Counted from the first letter of the stretch, positions 17,694 to 27,119 are shown. The stretch is 64,000 bases of DNA from an uncultured Aquimarina sp. (GCA_947500845.1 CANMTP010000006.1:1-64000); one strand, 5' to 3'. Made by a program: numbers and translations. The notes: generated from the letters alone by a model not told the origin.

Positions 17694-19754
17694 TTGGAAA
17701 CTAAGATTCAAAATCCATTAGCAAAAAAGAAGCTCACGTATCTTGAAAAACATAATGATATTCGTATAGATAATTATTTCTGGTTAAATGAGCGTGAAAA
17801 TAAAGAGGTAATCGATTACCTTAAAAGTGAAAATGAATATCATGATAGAATGACTTCACATACCAAAGATTTTCAGGCTACTCTTTTTGAAGAAATGAAA
17901 GCACGAATTAAAGAAGATGATGAATCCGTCCCCTATAAACTTAATGGATATTGGTATATAACGAGATACGAAAAAGGAAAAGGGTATCCTATATACGCCA
18001 GAAGAAAGAATACTTTGGAAGCTCCTGAAGAAATACTTTTTGACTGTAATGTAGAAGCTGAGGGACATAGTTATTTTAAAATGACAGGACTTAATGTGAG
18101 TCCGGATAATAAACTAATTGCATTTGGTGTAGATACGTTAAGTAGACGCAAATATAAAATACGAATAAAAAATCTTGAGACAGGAGAGTTGTACCCTGAG
18201 ACTATAGAAATTACAACAGGGGGTAGTACCTGGGCGGCCGATAGTAAAACGTTATTCTACACAAAAAAAGATGAAGAAACATTACGTTCTGATCGAATTT
18301 ACAGGCATGTGTTAGGTACTCCAGTTTCCGAAGATGTCGAGGTTTATAATGAAAAAGATGATACCTTTTATACCTTTGTTTATAAAACAAAATCAAAAAA
18401 ATATTTGGTTATTGGCTCGACTAGTACTTTGACTTCAGAGTATAGAATTCTTAAAGCGGATAATCCCACAGGAGAATTCAAAATTTTTCAACCTAGAATA
18501 CGGGGTGTAGAGTATGGAATAGCGCATTACAATAGCGATTTTTATATATTGACTAATGCTGATGAGGCCCTTAATTTTAAGGTGATGAAGGTTTCAGAAG
18601 AAAATACGTTAAAAGAAAACTGGAAAGAGGTCATTTCTCATCGCGAAGATGTTCTTATCGAAGACATTGAAATTTTTAAAGATTATTTTGTGATTAGTGA
18701 GCGTAATAATGGGCTAAACGTAATCAATATAAAGCGTTGGGATGGGGCAGCAGATTATTATCTTCCATTCGACAATGAAACCTATACGGCATACGTAAGT
18801 ACTAACCCTGATTTTGACACAATAATCCTTAGATACGCCTATAACTCTCTTACTACTCCCAATTCTGTCATTGATTTCAATATGGATACCAAAGCACAGG
18901 AAATAAAAAAAGAACAAGAAGTTCTTGGAGGTGAATTTGAGAAGAATAATTATGTTTCGGAACGGTTATGGGCTACCGCTGAAGATGGAACCAAGGTTCC
19001 AATTTCTATGGTATATAAAAAAGGCATCAAAAAAGATGGAAACAATCCCTTATTGCAGTATGCCTATGGTTCGTATGGATCTACGATAGATCCGTATTTT
19101 TCTTCAGTACGTTTAAGTTTATTAGATAGAGGCTTTATTTATGCCATAGCCCATGTTAGGGGTGGAGAGTATTTGGGTAGAGCCTGGTATGAAGATGGAA
19201 AGCTTTTTAAAAAGAAAAATACTTTTACTGATTTTATAGATTGTTCAAAATTTGTAATTGAGGAAGGTTATACATCTGTAGAACATTTATATGCAATGGG
19301 CGGATCTGCCGGAGGTTTATTAATGGGTGCTATCATAAACATGGCTCCAGGACTTTACAATGGAGTAGTTGCTACTGTTCCTTTTGTTGATGTAGTAACG
19401 ACAATGCTCGATGATAGCATTCCTTTGACGACAGGCGAATATGACGAGTGGGGAAATCCTAATGAAGAAGATTATTATGTGTATATGAAATCGTATTCCC
19501 CTTATGATAATGTAGTGGAACAGGAGTATCCCAATATGTTGGTGACCACTGGACTGCATGATTCACAAGTACAATATTGGGAACCTGCTAAATGGATCGC
19601 AAAATTAAGAGAATTGAAAACCGATAATAACATATTACTTTTACACACCAACATGGAAACAGGACATGGTGGAGCATCAGGAAGGTTTGATGCCCTTAAA
19701 GAGGTAGCAGAAGAATATTCCTTTATCTTAGATTTAGAAGGTATAAAAGAGTAA
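17694..19754 (+). CDS. ptrB: Prolyl oligopeptidase family S9 protein (oligopeptidase B-like)
   Basis: A 686-residue serine peptidase that should cut short peptides after basic residues. An N-terminal seven-bladed propeller (DNYFWLNERENKEV, YEKGKGYPIYARRK) is followed by an alpha/beta-hydrolase domain. The nucleophile is Ser538 in MGGSAGGLLMGA, the Asp lies in TTGLHDSQVQYWEPAKW and the His in ETGHGGASGRFD. Translation starts at TTG: an in-frame TAA lies 15 bases upstream and the next ATG would delete conserved propeller residues. No signal peptide, so cytoplasmic. It stands alone. Confidence 0.9.
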   Translation: METKIQNPLAKKKLTYLEKHNDIRIDNYFWLNERENKEVIDYLKSENEYHDRMTSHTKDFQATLFEEMKARIKEDDESVPYKLNGYWYITRYEKGKGYPIYARRKNTLEAPEEILFDCNVEAEGHSYFKMTGLNVSPDNKLIAFGVDTLSRRKYKIRIKNLETGELYPETIEITTGGSTWAADSKTLFYTKKDEETLRSDRIYRHVLGTPVSEDVEVYNEKDDTFYTFVYKTKSKKYLVIGSTSTLTSEYRILKADNPTGEFKIFQPRIRGVEYGIAHYNSDFYILTNADEALNFKVMKVSEENTLKENWKEVISHREDVLIEDIEIFKDYFVISERNNGLNVINIKRWDGAADYYLPFDNETYTAYVSTNPDFDTIILRYAYNSLTTPNSVIDFNMDTKAQEIKKEQEVLGGEFEKNNYVSERLWATAEDGTKVPISMVYKKGIKKDGNNPLLQYAYGSYGSTIDPYFSSVRLSLLDRGFIYAIAHVRGGEYLGRAWYEDGKLFKKKNTFTDFIDCSKFVIEEGYTSVEHLYAMGGSAGGLLMGAIINMAPGLYNGVVATVPFVDVVTTMLDDSIPLTTGEYDEWGNPNEEDYYVYMKSYSPYDNVVEQEYPNMLVTTGLHDSQVQYWEPAKWIAKLRELKTDNNILLLHTNMETGHGGASGRFDALKEVAEEYSFILDLEGIKE

Positions 19755-19840
19755 TTAAAAAAAATAATGTAACTTCGTAGCGTTTTTGTAGCGGTTTGTG
19801 ATCCCCAATTTTATATCACAAATTCATAAAACAACATCTT

Positions 19841-20881
19841 ATGAAAGAAAATATACAGGCTTATAATAATGTTCTGGAACTTATAGGGCAAACCCCACTT
19901 GTAAAACTGAACAGAATTATGAAAGATTTCCCGGGAAATTACTATGCAAAAATAGAATCTTTTAATCCGGGACACTCTACCAAAGACAGAATTGCATTAT
20001 ACATAATAGAAGAAGCAGAGAGAAAGGGAATCCTTAAACCTGGAGACACTATTATCGAGACTACAAGTGGTAATACAGGTTTTAGTCTCGCGATGGTAAG
20101 TGTAATCAAAGGATATGATTGCATTCTTGCGGTAAGTTCAAAATCTTCTAAGGATAAAATCGCTATGCTCAAAAACATGGGAGCCAAAGTGTATGTGTGT
20201 CCGGCCCATGTAAGTGCAGATGATCCCAGGTCATATTATCAAGTGGCAAAAAGGCTGCATGAAGAAATAAAAGGATCAGTATATATAAATCAATACTTTA
20301 ATGAATTAAATATAGATGCCCATTATAACTCAACAGGTCCTGAAATTTGGGAGCAGACCAATGGACATCTTACTCATTTTGTTGCATGTTGTGGTACCGG
20401 TGGTACCATTTCTGGAACAGCCAGATATTTAAAAGAAAAGAGAAAAGACATTAGAGTTATGGGTATAGATGCTTATGGATCTGTACTTAAGAAATATCAT
20501 GAAACAAAGGAATTTGACAGTGATGAAATTTATCCTTATCGTATCGAGGGATTAGGGAAAAATTTGATCCCAACAGCAACAGATTTTGAAGCTATTGATA
20601 AATTCGAAAAAGTAAATGACGAGGATAGTGCTCATACAGCTAGAGAATTAGCAAAAACTGAAGGATTGTTTTTGGGATATACTAGTGGCGCAGCGATTCA
20701 AGGAATTAAGCAACTTGCTGCTAAAGGAGAATTTGATGAGGATAGCAATGTGATTGTTATTTTACCTGATCATGGTTCTAGATATATGAGTAAAGTATAT
20801 AGCGATGATTGGATGATGGAACAAGGCTTTTTTGATAGTAAAAATGAAGTTGATGCCGCAAAAGTAGAATTTATTAAATAA
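19841..20881 (+). CDS. Cysteine-synthase-fold PLP enzyme (candidate cysteate synthase)
   Basis: A 346-residue fold type II PLP enzyme of the cysteine synthase / cystathionine beta-synthase family. It shows [15 protein letters not shown], the PLP lysine Lys48 in [11 protein letters not shown], the [12 protein letters not shown] substrate loop and [15 protein letters not shown] for phosphate binding. It is longer than CysK and lacks CBS domains. The next gene is an alpha-oxoamine synthase like those that make capnine. A cysteate synthase that combines O-phosphoserine with sulfite is therefore an attractive specific role, but plain cysteine or cystathionine synthesis is not excluded. Confidence 0.85.
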   Translation: MKENIQAYNNVLELIGQTPLVKLNRIMKDFPGNYYAKIESFNPGHSTKDRIALYIIEEAERKGILKPGDTIIETTSGNTGFSLAMVSVIKGYDCILAVSSKSSKDKIAMLKNMGAKVYVCPAHVSADDPRSYYQVAKRLHEEIKGSVYINQYFNELNIDAHYNSTGPEIWEQTNGHLTHFVACCGTGGTISGTARYLKEKRKDIRVMGIDAYGSVLKKYHETKEFDSDEIYPYRIEGLGKNLIPTATDFEAIDKFEKVNDEDSAHTARELAKTEGLFLGYTSGAAIQGIKQLAAKGEFDEDSNVIVILPDHGSRYMSKVYSDDWMMEQGFFDSKNEVDAAKVEFIK

Positions 20882-20896
20882 GAAAATATAAAATTG

Positions 20897-20933
20897 AAAA
20901 AAGGCATTCTTTGACAAAGGAATGCCTTTTTTA
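20897..20933 (+). terminator. Rho-independent terminator
   Basis: AAAAAAGGCATTC pairs perfectly with GAATGCCTTTTTT around a 10-base loop. It separates the two PLP enzyme genes into distinct transcription units. Confidence 0.9.
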
Positions 20934-21057
20934 ATATGTATTATAAATATCTTCATTAATAGTCAATTAGTGATATTTATCATTTTTATTAAATTACTGA
21001 AAACCTGTAAAGTATTGATGGGTTTATTTCATGTTTAAAGTTTTAATTTGTTAAAAT

Positions 21058-21076
21058 ATCACTTTATAAAAGTGAT
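21058..21076. promoter_or_regulatory. Palindromic operator candidate upstream of the acyltransferase gene
   Basis: ATCACTTT-ATA-AAAGTGAT, a perfect palindrome with 8-base arms, 72 bases before the start codon. A -7-like TATTTTCG lies between it and the gene. Regulator unknown. Confidence 0.4.
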
Positions 21077-21147
21077 TTTGAATATAATTATGTCATCAAA
21101 TCAATTTTACGTATTTTCGCACACTTAAAAGAAACAATTTTTGATAA

Positions 21148-22407
21148 ATGAGAGATTTATTTGATAAAATTTATAAAGACAAAGGACCATTAGGGAAGTG
21201 GGCAGATCAAGCAGAAGGATATTTTGTTTTTCCTAAATTAGAAGGTCCAATATCAAATAGAATGAGGTTTCAAGGGAGAGAAGTTATTACCTGGAGTATC
21301 AATGACTATTTGGGCTTGGCTAACAAAGAAGAAGTTCGTAAAGTAGATGCAGAGGCTGCATTGGCTTATGGTTCTGCATATCCAATGGGTGCTAGAATGA
21401 TGAGTGGTCATACCGATCTTCACGAACAATTGCAAAATGAACTTGCAGAATTTGTTGATAAAGAAGCTGCATATTTATTGAATTTTGGTTACCAGGGCAT
21501 GGTATCTACGATCGATGCATTGGTTAGTAAAGATGACATTATCGTATATGATGTTGATGCTCATGCATGTATCATCGATGGTGTGAGATTGCATCAAGGA
21601 CAGCGATATACTTATCGTCACAATGATATAGAAAGTATCGATAAAAATTTGATGAGAGCCACAAAAATGGCCGAAAAGACCGGTGGAGGTATTTTGTTAA
21701 TCTCTGAAGGAGTATTCGGAATGCGTGGTGAGCAAGGAAGATTAAAAGAAATTGTTGCTTTAAAAGAAAAATATAATTTTAGACTATTCGTAGATGATGC
21801 TCATGGGTTTGGCACATTAGGCAAAACAGGAGCAGGAACCGGAGAAGAACAAGGAGTACAGGATCAAATCGACGTGTATTTTGCTACCTTCGCAAAATCA
21901 ATGGCGAGTACAGGTGCTTTTATCGCCGCAGATCAAGAAATTATTGATTATTTGAAGTATAATTTACGTTCTCAGATGTTTGCAAAATCTTTACAGATGC
22001 AGCTCGTAGTGGGTGCTTTAAAGCGCCTGGATATGTTGAGAACAATGCCAGAGTTAAAAGCAAAGCTTTGGGAAAATGTAAATGCTCTACAAAATGGTTT
22101 AAGAGAAAGAGGTTTTGATCTAGGAACCACTCAAAGTTGTGTTACGCCAGTTTATTTAAAAGGAAGTATTCCTGAAGCTATGGCGCTGGTAAAAGATCTT
22201 AGAGAAAATCATGGTATATTTTGCTCTATTGTAGTGTATCCAGTAATACCCAAAGGATTAATCTTACTTAGATTAATTCCAACAGCTTCTCATACCATGG
22301 AGGATATTCAGGAAACATTAGTTGCTTTTTCTGCTATACGAGAGCGACTGGAGAATGGAACATACAAGCGCATGTCTGCTGCAGTAGCTGCAGCTATGGG
22401 CGAATAG
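21148..22407 (+). CDS. Alpha-oxoamine synthase family acyltransferase (candidate cysteate acyltransferase)
   Basis: A 419-residue fold type I PLP enzyme related to serine palmitoyltransferase and 2-amino-3-oxobutyrate CoA ligase, which condense an amino acid with an acyl thioester. Visible marks are ITWSINDYLGLANKEE, MGARMMSGHTDLHEQL, RLFVDDAHGFGTLGKTG and the PLP lysine Lys250 in ATFAKSMASTGAF. Flavobacteria make sulfonolipids (capnines) with a cysteate fatty acyltransferase of this family. The neighbouring cysteine-synthase-fold gene supports that reading. The alternative is serine palmitoyltransferase for sphingolipids. Soluble cytoplasmic enzyme with a short Ala-rich tail. Confidence 0.88.
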   Translation: MRDLFDKIYKDKGPLGKWADQAEGYFVFPKLEGPISNRMRFQGREVITWSINDYLGLANKEEVRKVDAEAALAYGSAYPMGARMMSGHTDLHEQLQNELAEFVDKEAAYLLNFGYQGMVSTIDALVSKDDIIVYDVDAHACIIDGVRLHQGQRYTYRHNDIESIDKNLMRATKMAEKTGGGILLISEGVFGMRGEQGRLKEIVALKEKYNFRLFVDDAHGFGTLGKTGAGTGEEQGVQDQIDVYFATFAKSMASTGAFIAADQEIIDYLKYNLRSQMFAKSLQMQLVVGALKRLDMLRTMPELKAKLWENVNALQNGLRERGFDLGTTQSCVTPVYLKGSIPEAMALVKDLRENHGIFCSIVVYPVIPKGLILLRLIPTASHTMEDIQETLVAFSAIRERLENGTYKRMSAAVAAAMGE

Positions 22408-22430
22408 AATTATTAAAATATAATACAAAG

Positions 22431-22465
22431 ACCCCTCTATTTTTAAAAATAGAGGGGTTATTTTT
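22431..22465. terminator. Bidirectional terminator
   Basis: ACCCCTCTATTTTT is followed at once by its exact complement, then TTATTTTTG. It lies between the convergent acyltransferase and GG-leader peptide genes and can serve both. Confidence 0.88.
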
Positions 22466-22466
22466 G

Positions 22467-22667
22467 TTATCTACAGTCAGAACTGGGGCCTTGTACACAT
22501 CTGCCATTCACGCAGGTGCATCTTCCATCGGTATTGGTCGAACAATCCACGGTGAATGGACCTATCTGGCAAGTTGGACCTCTACCCGTATTACCACCAT
22601 TAATAGTTCTTTTTTGGGGAGAGCTTAATTTTTCAACTCCGTCAAGATTTAAAATGCTTTTTAACAT
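22467..22667 (-). CDS. GG-leader Cys-rich secreted peptide (bacteriocin-like)
   Basis: A 66-residue precursor peptide. I chose the ATG at 22667 because the leader then reads MLKSILNLDGVEKLSSPQKR followed by TINGG, a double-glycine leader of the type that Bacteroidota peptide exporters cut after GG. The 41-residue core is hydrophilic with six Cys (core positions 8, 17, 25, 27, 32, 40) and several Gly, Thr and Ser. An even Cys number suggests disulfides; a lanthionine-type product is also possible. No peptidase-containing ABC transporter, radical SAM enzyme or lanthipeptide synthetase is nearby, so it would depend on export genes elsewhere. A longer start at 22715 would add 16 residues ahead of a complete leader. 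Confidence 0.75.
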   Translation of the reverse strand: MLKSILNLDGVEKLSSPQKRTINGGNTGRGPTCQIGPFTVDCSTNTDGRCTCVNGRCVQGPSSDCR

Positions 22668-22860
22668 GATTATTGGTTTTAAGAATTTAACTAATCCTGA
22701 TTTTTTTAAAGACACTCAGGCTACTGTCGTGAAAAGTTTCTTTAATTTACTACTAAAAATGTGGGATATAGTTAACCAAAAGTTATTTAACATTTTGAGG
22801 CGCTTACGTTTTTGGCATCAACAGTTTTAGTTTAAAAAAGGAAGTGGTAAAAGGCGATCC

Positions 22861-23355
22861 TTACATGATCATATTGGATTCACGTATTATATCAGAAAAT
22901 TTATTCTGTAAATTCTCAGGAGAGTTTGTTGTCATGTTGATACCAGAGAATTCTATTTGCTTTAGTAAAGCTTTATATTTGGACTCGTCACTTATAATTT
23001 CAGCAATTTTCTTACTTAAACGAATATATTCTTGAACAGGTCTTGTAAATTGCGATATTAAATAAGGTTTTTTTGTTTGGGAGTTCAAGGCCTCTTTATC
23101 CTTAATCGCATCATTAAAAATTTTATAGGCTTCAACTATATTTTCTGTTTTCTGTTTGAATAAGGATTTGTCTATAGTATTTAGGTTTTTATAAGTATAC
23201 GGAGCAACAAACTCCACATGCTCTCTTATGGCTTCAATGAGCAATACATGATGGTATTTAATTGTGCTTCCTTCTTTTTTATATTTTTCTAATTCTAGTC
23301 TTTTAAATTCATGACTCATCTCATCAATAAGCTTAATCAATTGAGAATCAATCTT
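22861..23355 (-). pseudogene. C-terminal part of a DUF3829-like lipoprotein gene interrupted by TAG
   Basis: This segment continues, in the same frame and with no gap, the gene whose coding ends at the TAG at 23356-23358. The reading KIDSQLIKLIDEMSHEFKRL follows directly after that stop. The nearest start codon inside it is a TTG at 23340, which would give 159 residues with no signal sequence and no visible ribosome-binding site. It is helical and Lys/Glu-rich. Together the two parts make about 328 codons, close to the length of DUF3829/YiiG-type lipoproteins. It is best read as a broken second half, unless the TAG is read through. Confidence 0.65.
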
Positions 23356-23847
23356 CTAAAATTCATGAAAAGCGGCTAATATTTTAGAATTCTGTGTTTT
23401 AACTAGCGCATAATTATTGTCTTTTAGCTCATCTATTTCCTGACTCTCTATTATCTTCCTTAAAGGAGACTGCAAATCCAAGTAGACTTTAATATAGTTT
23501 TCACCTATTGCTTCTAACTGTTCGAGATCTGGTTCTACGTCATATAGCTCTTCGATTATCTTAAACTGATGAGGTATCGTTTGACTAAAATATACTTTAA
23601 ACCCTCCTTTTTTTACGTTTCCCGTGATGGTATCAACACTTTGTAGGTATTGATTGTATGCATTCCAGACATCGCGAGATACATAATTATTTAGAGATAC
23701 ATAGGCATTATATTTGTTGATTAATGCTGGATTATCTAAAGGGTCTTCAATTTTTTTCGAAGAAGTTGTTTCTGTAGTTCTGTATTCTTTACAACCATGA
23801 GAAATTATGAGGGAAAAAATAATGTAAAGTAGCGTTATGGGTTTCAT
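23356..23847 (-). CDS. DUF3829-like lipoprotein, N-terminal part ending at an in-frame TAG
   Basis: A 163-residue lipoprotein fragment. The signal peptide ends in IISHGC, so Cys19 is the likely lipidated residue. The stretch NKYNAYVSLNNYVSRDVWNA resembles the start of the DUF3829 domain, which binds no known ligand. The frame stops at TAG within what looks like one continuous helical domain, and the same frame stays open for 164 more codons. It precedes the GG-leader peptide on the same strand. The family assignment is moderate; the interrupted reading frame is seen directly. Confidence 0.65.
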   Translation of the reverse strand: MKPITLLYIIFSLIISHGCKEYRTTETTSSKKIEDPLDNPALINKYNAYVSLNNYVSRDVWNAYNQYLQSVDTITGNVKKGGFKVYFSQTIPHQFKIIEELYDVEPDLEQLEAIGENYIKVYLDLQSPLRKIIESQEIDELKDNNYALVKTQNSKILAAFHEF

Positions 23848-23884
23848 ATATAACTGTTAATCGCGTATTGAAAAGTTTGGTACT

Positions 23885-25003
23885 TTAGATATCTTTGCGA
23901 AACGTTCTTCTCTTCTTATGTTGCTCATGTTCATAACCATTCCAAAGTGCTTGAATAGCTTTGTTTTCTTCTAACTCGGGATTGGTTTCGACCATTTCAA
24001 TGCCATTGCGTAAAAATGCTTCATTCATTTCTTTAAAAATAAGAGCCGTTACGCCTTTGTTTTGATAGTGTGGGTCTACACCTATCAGATAAAAAGCAGC
24101 CGTATCATTTCGTCGCTGAGCTTTTAAAATATGTAAAAATCGCAATGGATATACTTTACCATTCATTTTCTTTAAAGCCCTTGAAAATGAAGGCATAACA
24201 ATAGAAAAAGCAATAAGTTTTCCGGTTTTGTCGGCAATACATGTAATATATTCTGGATTAAGATAGGGAAGATACTTCTTCTTGTACATATCTATTTGAT
24301 ATTGCTGTATAGGAACAAAAGTCTGTAAACTACTATAGGTTTTATTAAGAAGATCGAACATATCATCGGCATACTTCAGAATCTCCTTACTCTTATTAAA
24401 TTTAAGTAATTTTAATTCATAACGATCTTTAATTACTTGAGCGAATTTTATAACTTTTTTCTTGGTTTCTTTAGGTACTTTTATCTTGTATTCTACCCAG
24501 GTTGCTGCGGGTTCGAAGCCAAGTTGCTCCATATGATCGGCATAGTAAGGATAATTGTACCAGGTAATCATGGTATTCAATTCGTCAAATCCTTTAATTA
24601 AAATACCTGCTTTATCCATATTAGAAAACCCGACAGGGCCTTCCATATATTCTAGATTATGTTGTACACCAAACTCTGAAACCTTCTTTAATAGAGCCTT
24701 TGTGACCTCAATATCATCAATAACATCGAACCACCCAAAACGCACTTTAGGTTTCTTTTGTTCATTGACTTCAATCCAATTAATTATACCCGCAATACGC
24801 CCTACGATTTGATCTCCCTTATATGCTAAAAAGTATTTGGCATCAGCATTTTTAAAAACCGGATTTTTTTTGGGATCCATTACATCAACCTCTTCTTTGA
24901 TAATTGATGGGACATAATATGGAGAGTCTTTATATAAATAAAAAGGAAATTTAACAAATGTCGTTAAATCTCCTTTAGAAGTAATTTCTTTAATCGTAAT
25001 CAT
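23885..25003 (-). CDS. GNAT-like acyltransferase family protein
   Basis: A 372-residue protein with two GNAT-like halves. The first shows AKYFLAYKGDQIVGRIAGII and GWFDVIDD; the second shows AFYLIGVDPHYQNKGVTALI, the acetyl-CoA binding region. No signal peptide or membrane segment. Proteins of this size class are conserved in Bacteroidota but I know of no demonstrated substrate. It is 37 bases upstream of the DUF3829-like gene on the same strand, and they may be cotranscribed. Confidence 0.75.
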   Translation of the reverse strand: MITIKEITSKGDLTTFVKFPFYLYKDSPYYVPSIIKEEVDVMDPKKNPVFKNADAKYFLAYKGDQIVGRIAGIINWIEVNEQKKPKVRFGWFDVIDDIEVTKALLKKVSEFGVQHNLEYMEGPVGFSNMDKAGILIKGFDELNTMITWYNYPYYADHMEQLGFEPAATWVEYKIKVPKETKKKVIKFAQVIKDRYELKLLKFNKSKEILKYADDMFDLLNKTYSSLQTFVPIQQYQIDMYKKKYLPYLNPEYITCIADKTGKLIAFSIVMPSFSRALKKMNGKVYPLRFLHILKAQRRNDTAAFYLIGVDPHYQNKGVTALIFKEMNEAFLRNGIEMVETNPELEENKAIQALWNGYEHEQHKKRRTFRKDI

Positions 25004-25090
25004 ATATTATCTCTAATTCATGGCAAATATATAACCCTTTTATCAAATATTTATAGTTGTACAGCGATCATTTTGCCAATAATATCAGCA

Positions 25091-26749
25091 TTAGCGATCA
25101 AAATCCTCGAGTTCTTTCTCTATTTCTTGGTCTATATTAGGATCTTTTTCATTATTTTTTTTGATCTTCTCTGCTTCCTTCTGACGCTTTTTTTCTTCTT
25201 TCAAGCGTCTTTTTTCTTCTTTTTTTCTTCTTTTTTCTTCAGCTTTTTTAGTTTTTTCCTGCTCTTTTTGATACTGCTCATACTCTGCATCAACATCAAT
25301 CTCTTCTTCTTTTTTCTTCTCTTCAGGTTTTTCTTTTGGCTTTTCTTCTTCTATATTTAGATCCTGCTCCATTTTTTCAAGCTCCTTAAGCTGTCTGTCC
25401 AAATCCTCAAGTTCCTGGTCGACTCCTTTATCCTGTTCCATTTTATCCAGTTCGGCATCGATATCCTGAATCATTTTTTCTTTATCTTTTTCTGCTTTTA
25501 AAGCAGCTTTTTCAGCTTCTCTGGCCTCTTTGGCCTCACGTTTCAAACGTCTTGCTTCTTCTTTTTTAAATTTCTTTCCTTCTTTCTTATCTATTTTCTC
25601 TTGTTCAATACGTTCGCGTTCTAATCGTTCTTCAGTACGCCTTTGGTCAAGATCTCTTTCAAGTTCTTCTCTAAAGCCATCATCCTCGAAATCATTAATG
25701 AATGGAGTTTTTCCTAATTTCAGACTATCTGTCTCGTTTTCTTCAAGTTCATCAAATTCTCCTTCGATGTTGTCTTCATTTTCACCTTCGCCATTCTCGT
25801 TTTCTTCGCCCTCTTCTTTAACACCTCCTTCTAATCCTGGTTGCTCAATAATTTCATCTTTGGTATGCCAATCAAATCTATAAGAAGCACCAAAACTCAA
25901 CGTCCAAATTGAAGGTGTGTCTTTAAAGTTGAAGGCCAGGTTAGCATCGAATTGCAAATCTTTATCAAACAGGTAGGCTCCCCCTAATCTCATGATATTA
26001 TCACTATAGAAGTCGCTTTTTTGCACCTGATATTCTAAAAATCCAGCCCATGTATCATTGATAGTGTGGGTGGCTGTGAGAATGAGTCCGAATGCAGGAT
26101 TTTCTGTTGTTACTTTATCAATAATGATATTGGTTACAAATGCCCAATCTCCACCATAATTTGTCGTCCAGTTGTTTTGAGCTGCTATTACCAATATAGG
26201 GCTGATACTTTGATCTTCAGGAAATGTGAATGGATTATCTGCATTAATAAAATTAACACCGGCGTAGGCTGAAACTGCTGGGATAAGCGTTTTCCATTTA
26301 AATCTATGGTGCTCTTTCCAGCTTTTCAAACTTGCATAGGTAGAATCTTCTTTTTTTGGCTTTTTATAGGGGTCATATATCAAATATTTAGCACCTAATG
26401 TATTGATCTCAAAATCGCTTCGAGTTATTTTTTGTTCGTTAGCCCCAACTGTTTGTGTTACTCCGTCTGCTCTAAATCGACCATTCAATCTAATCTCTAA
26501 TTGCTCGATTAGAAGACCATATCTAATCGCATAGTCAAAATTGAAGACATTGGTCTTCGTATTAAAAATATCATGTTTTTCTTTTCCGAAACCAAGACCA
26601 CCTTCTATCTGTAATACATTATTACCAACAGAGAAAGCTCCCTGAGAAGTACCGGGTCTATTGGTATTGATCTTCTCGGTATATTGTGCAGAAGCCATTA
26701 ACCCAAATAGAAAAATGGATACCAACAATAGAATAGACTTAGGGCTCAT
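25091..26749 (-). CDS. Outer-membrane transporter-like barrel with a long charged C-terminal tail
   Basis: I chose the ATG at 26749 because a proper signal peptide starts there (SPKSILLLVSIFLFGLMASA), giving 552 residues instead of 600. Residues about 20-300 form an outer-membrane barrel (INTNRPGTSQGAFSVGNNVL, LQIEGGLGFGKEKHD, LSFGASYRFDW). The last 240 residues are almost all Glu, Lys, Asp, Arg, Gln and Leu. They include several E-R-L-E-R-E-R-I-like stretches and a K-R-R-K-K-E-E-K-R-R region, suggesting a long helix or coiled coil. Such a tail would be periplasmic. Function unknown. Confidence 0.75.
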   Translation of the reverse strand: MSPKSILLLVSIFLFGLMASAQYTEKINTNRPGTSQGAFSVGNNVLQIEGGLGFGKEKHDIFNTKTNVFNFDYAIRYGLLIEQLEIRLNGRFRADGVTQTVGANEQKITRSDFEINTLGAKYLIYDPYKKPKKEDSTYASLKSWKEHHRFKWKTLIPAVSAYAGVNFINADNPFTFPEDQSISPILVIAAQNNWTTNYGGDWAFVTNIIIDKVTTENPAFGLILTATHTINDTWAGFLEYQVQKSDFYSDNIMRLGGAYLFDKDLQFDANLAFNFKDTPSIWTLSFGASYRFDWHTKDEIIEQPGLEGGVKEEGEENENGEGENEDNIEGEFDELEENETDSLKLGKTPFINDFEDDGFREELERDLDQRRTEERLERERIEQEKIDKKEGKKFKKEEARRLKREAKEAREAEKAALKAEKDKEKMIQDIDAELDKMEQDKGVDQELEDLDRQLKELEKMEQDLNIEEEKPKEKPEEKKKEEEIDVDAEYEQYQKEQEKTKKAEEKRRKKEEKRRLKEEKKRQKEAEKIKKNNEKDPNIDQEIEKELEDFDR

Positions 26750-26849
26750 ATTCAATATATTTGGTTCAAATATAGCAGATTTTATCATTTTTTTAGGATT
26801 GTCTACCTGTAATTGTGTAGCGAGTTCCTTATTTTTGAAAAAAAATGAC

Positions 26850-27119
26850 ATGCAAGAAGCTTCTCTACAAGGGGTGTTAAAGGTAATTCTCATTATATTG
26901 TTAATATATTATGGACTAAAAGTATTAACGCGTTTATTTGGTCCTCTATTGTTTAGGTACGTCACAAAGAAAGCAGGAGAAAAATTTGAACAACATTTTG
27001 GGAAATACCAACAACCCCAACATACTAAAAAAGGTGAGATTACCATCGAAAAGAAACCAAAACAAAAGTCTTCTAATAAAGACGTAGGAGAATATATCGA
27101 TTTTGAAGAGCTAGACTGA
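26850..27119 (+). CDS. DUF4834-family small membrane protein
   Basis: An 89-residue protein. The ATG at 26850 is preferred: it gives a short amphipathic start (MQEASLQG), then one membrane helix (VLKVILIILLIYYGLKVL). A basic region (RYVTKKAGEKFEQHF) and an acidic end (VGEYIDFEELD) follow. A -7-like TATTTTTG lies just upstream. Next on the same strand is the YfhO gene; this neighbour pair is, to my knowledge, common in flavobacteria. Role unknown, probably cell-envelope related. Confidence 0.8.
   Translation: MQEASLQGVLKVILIILLIYYGLKVLTRLFGPLLFRYVTKKAGEKFEQHFGKYQQPQHTKKGEITIEKKPKQKSSNKDVGEYIDFEELD

Noticed and set aside
25073..25360. Plus-strand Phe/Leu-rich frame resembling a membrane protein
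   Set aside because: It is the antisense of the Glu/Lys-rich tail (GAA/AAA codons read as TTC/TTT) and has no independent support.
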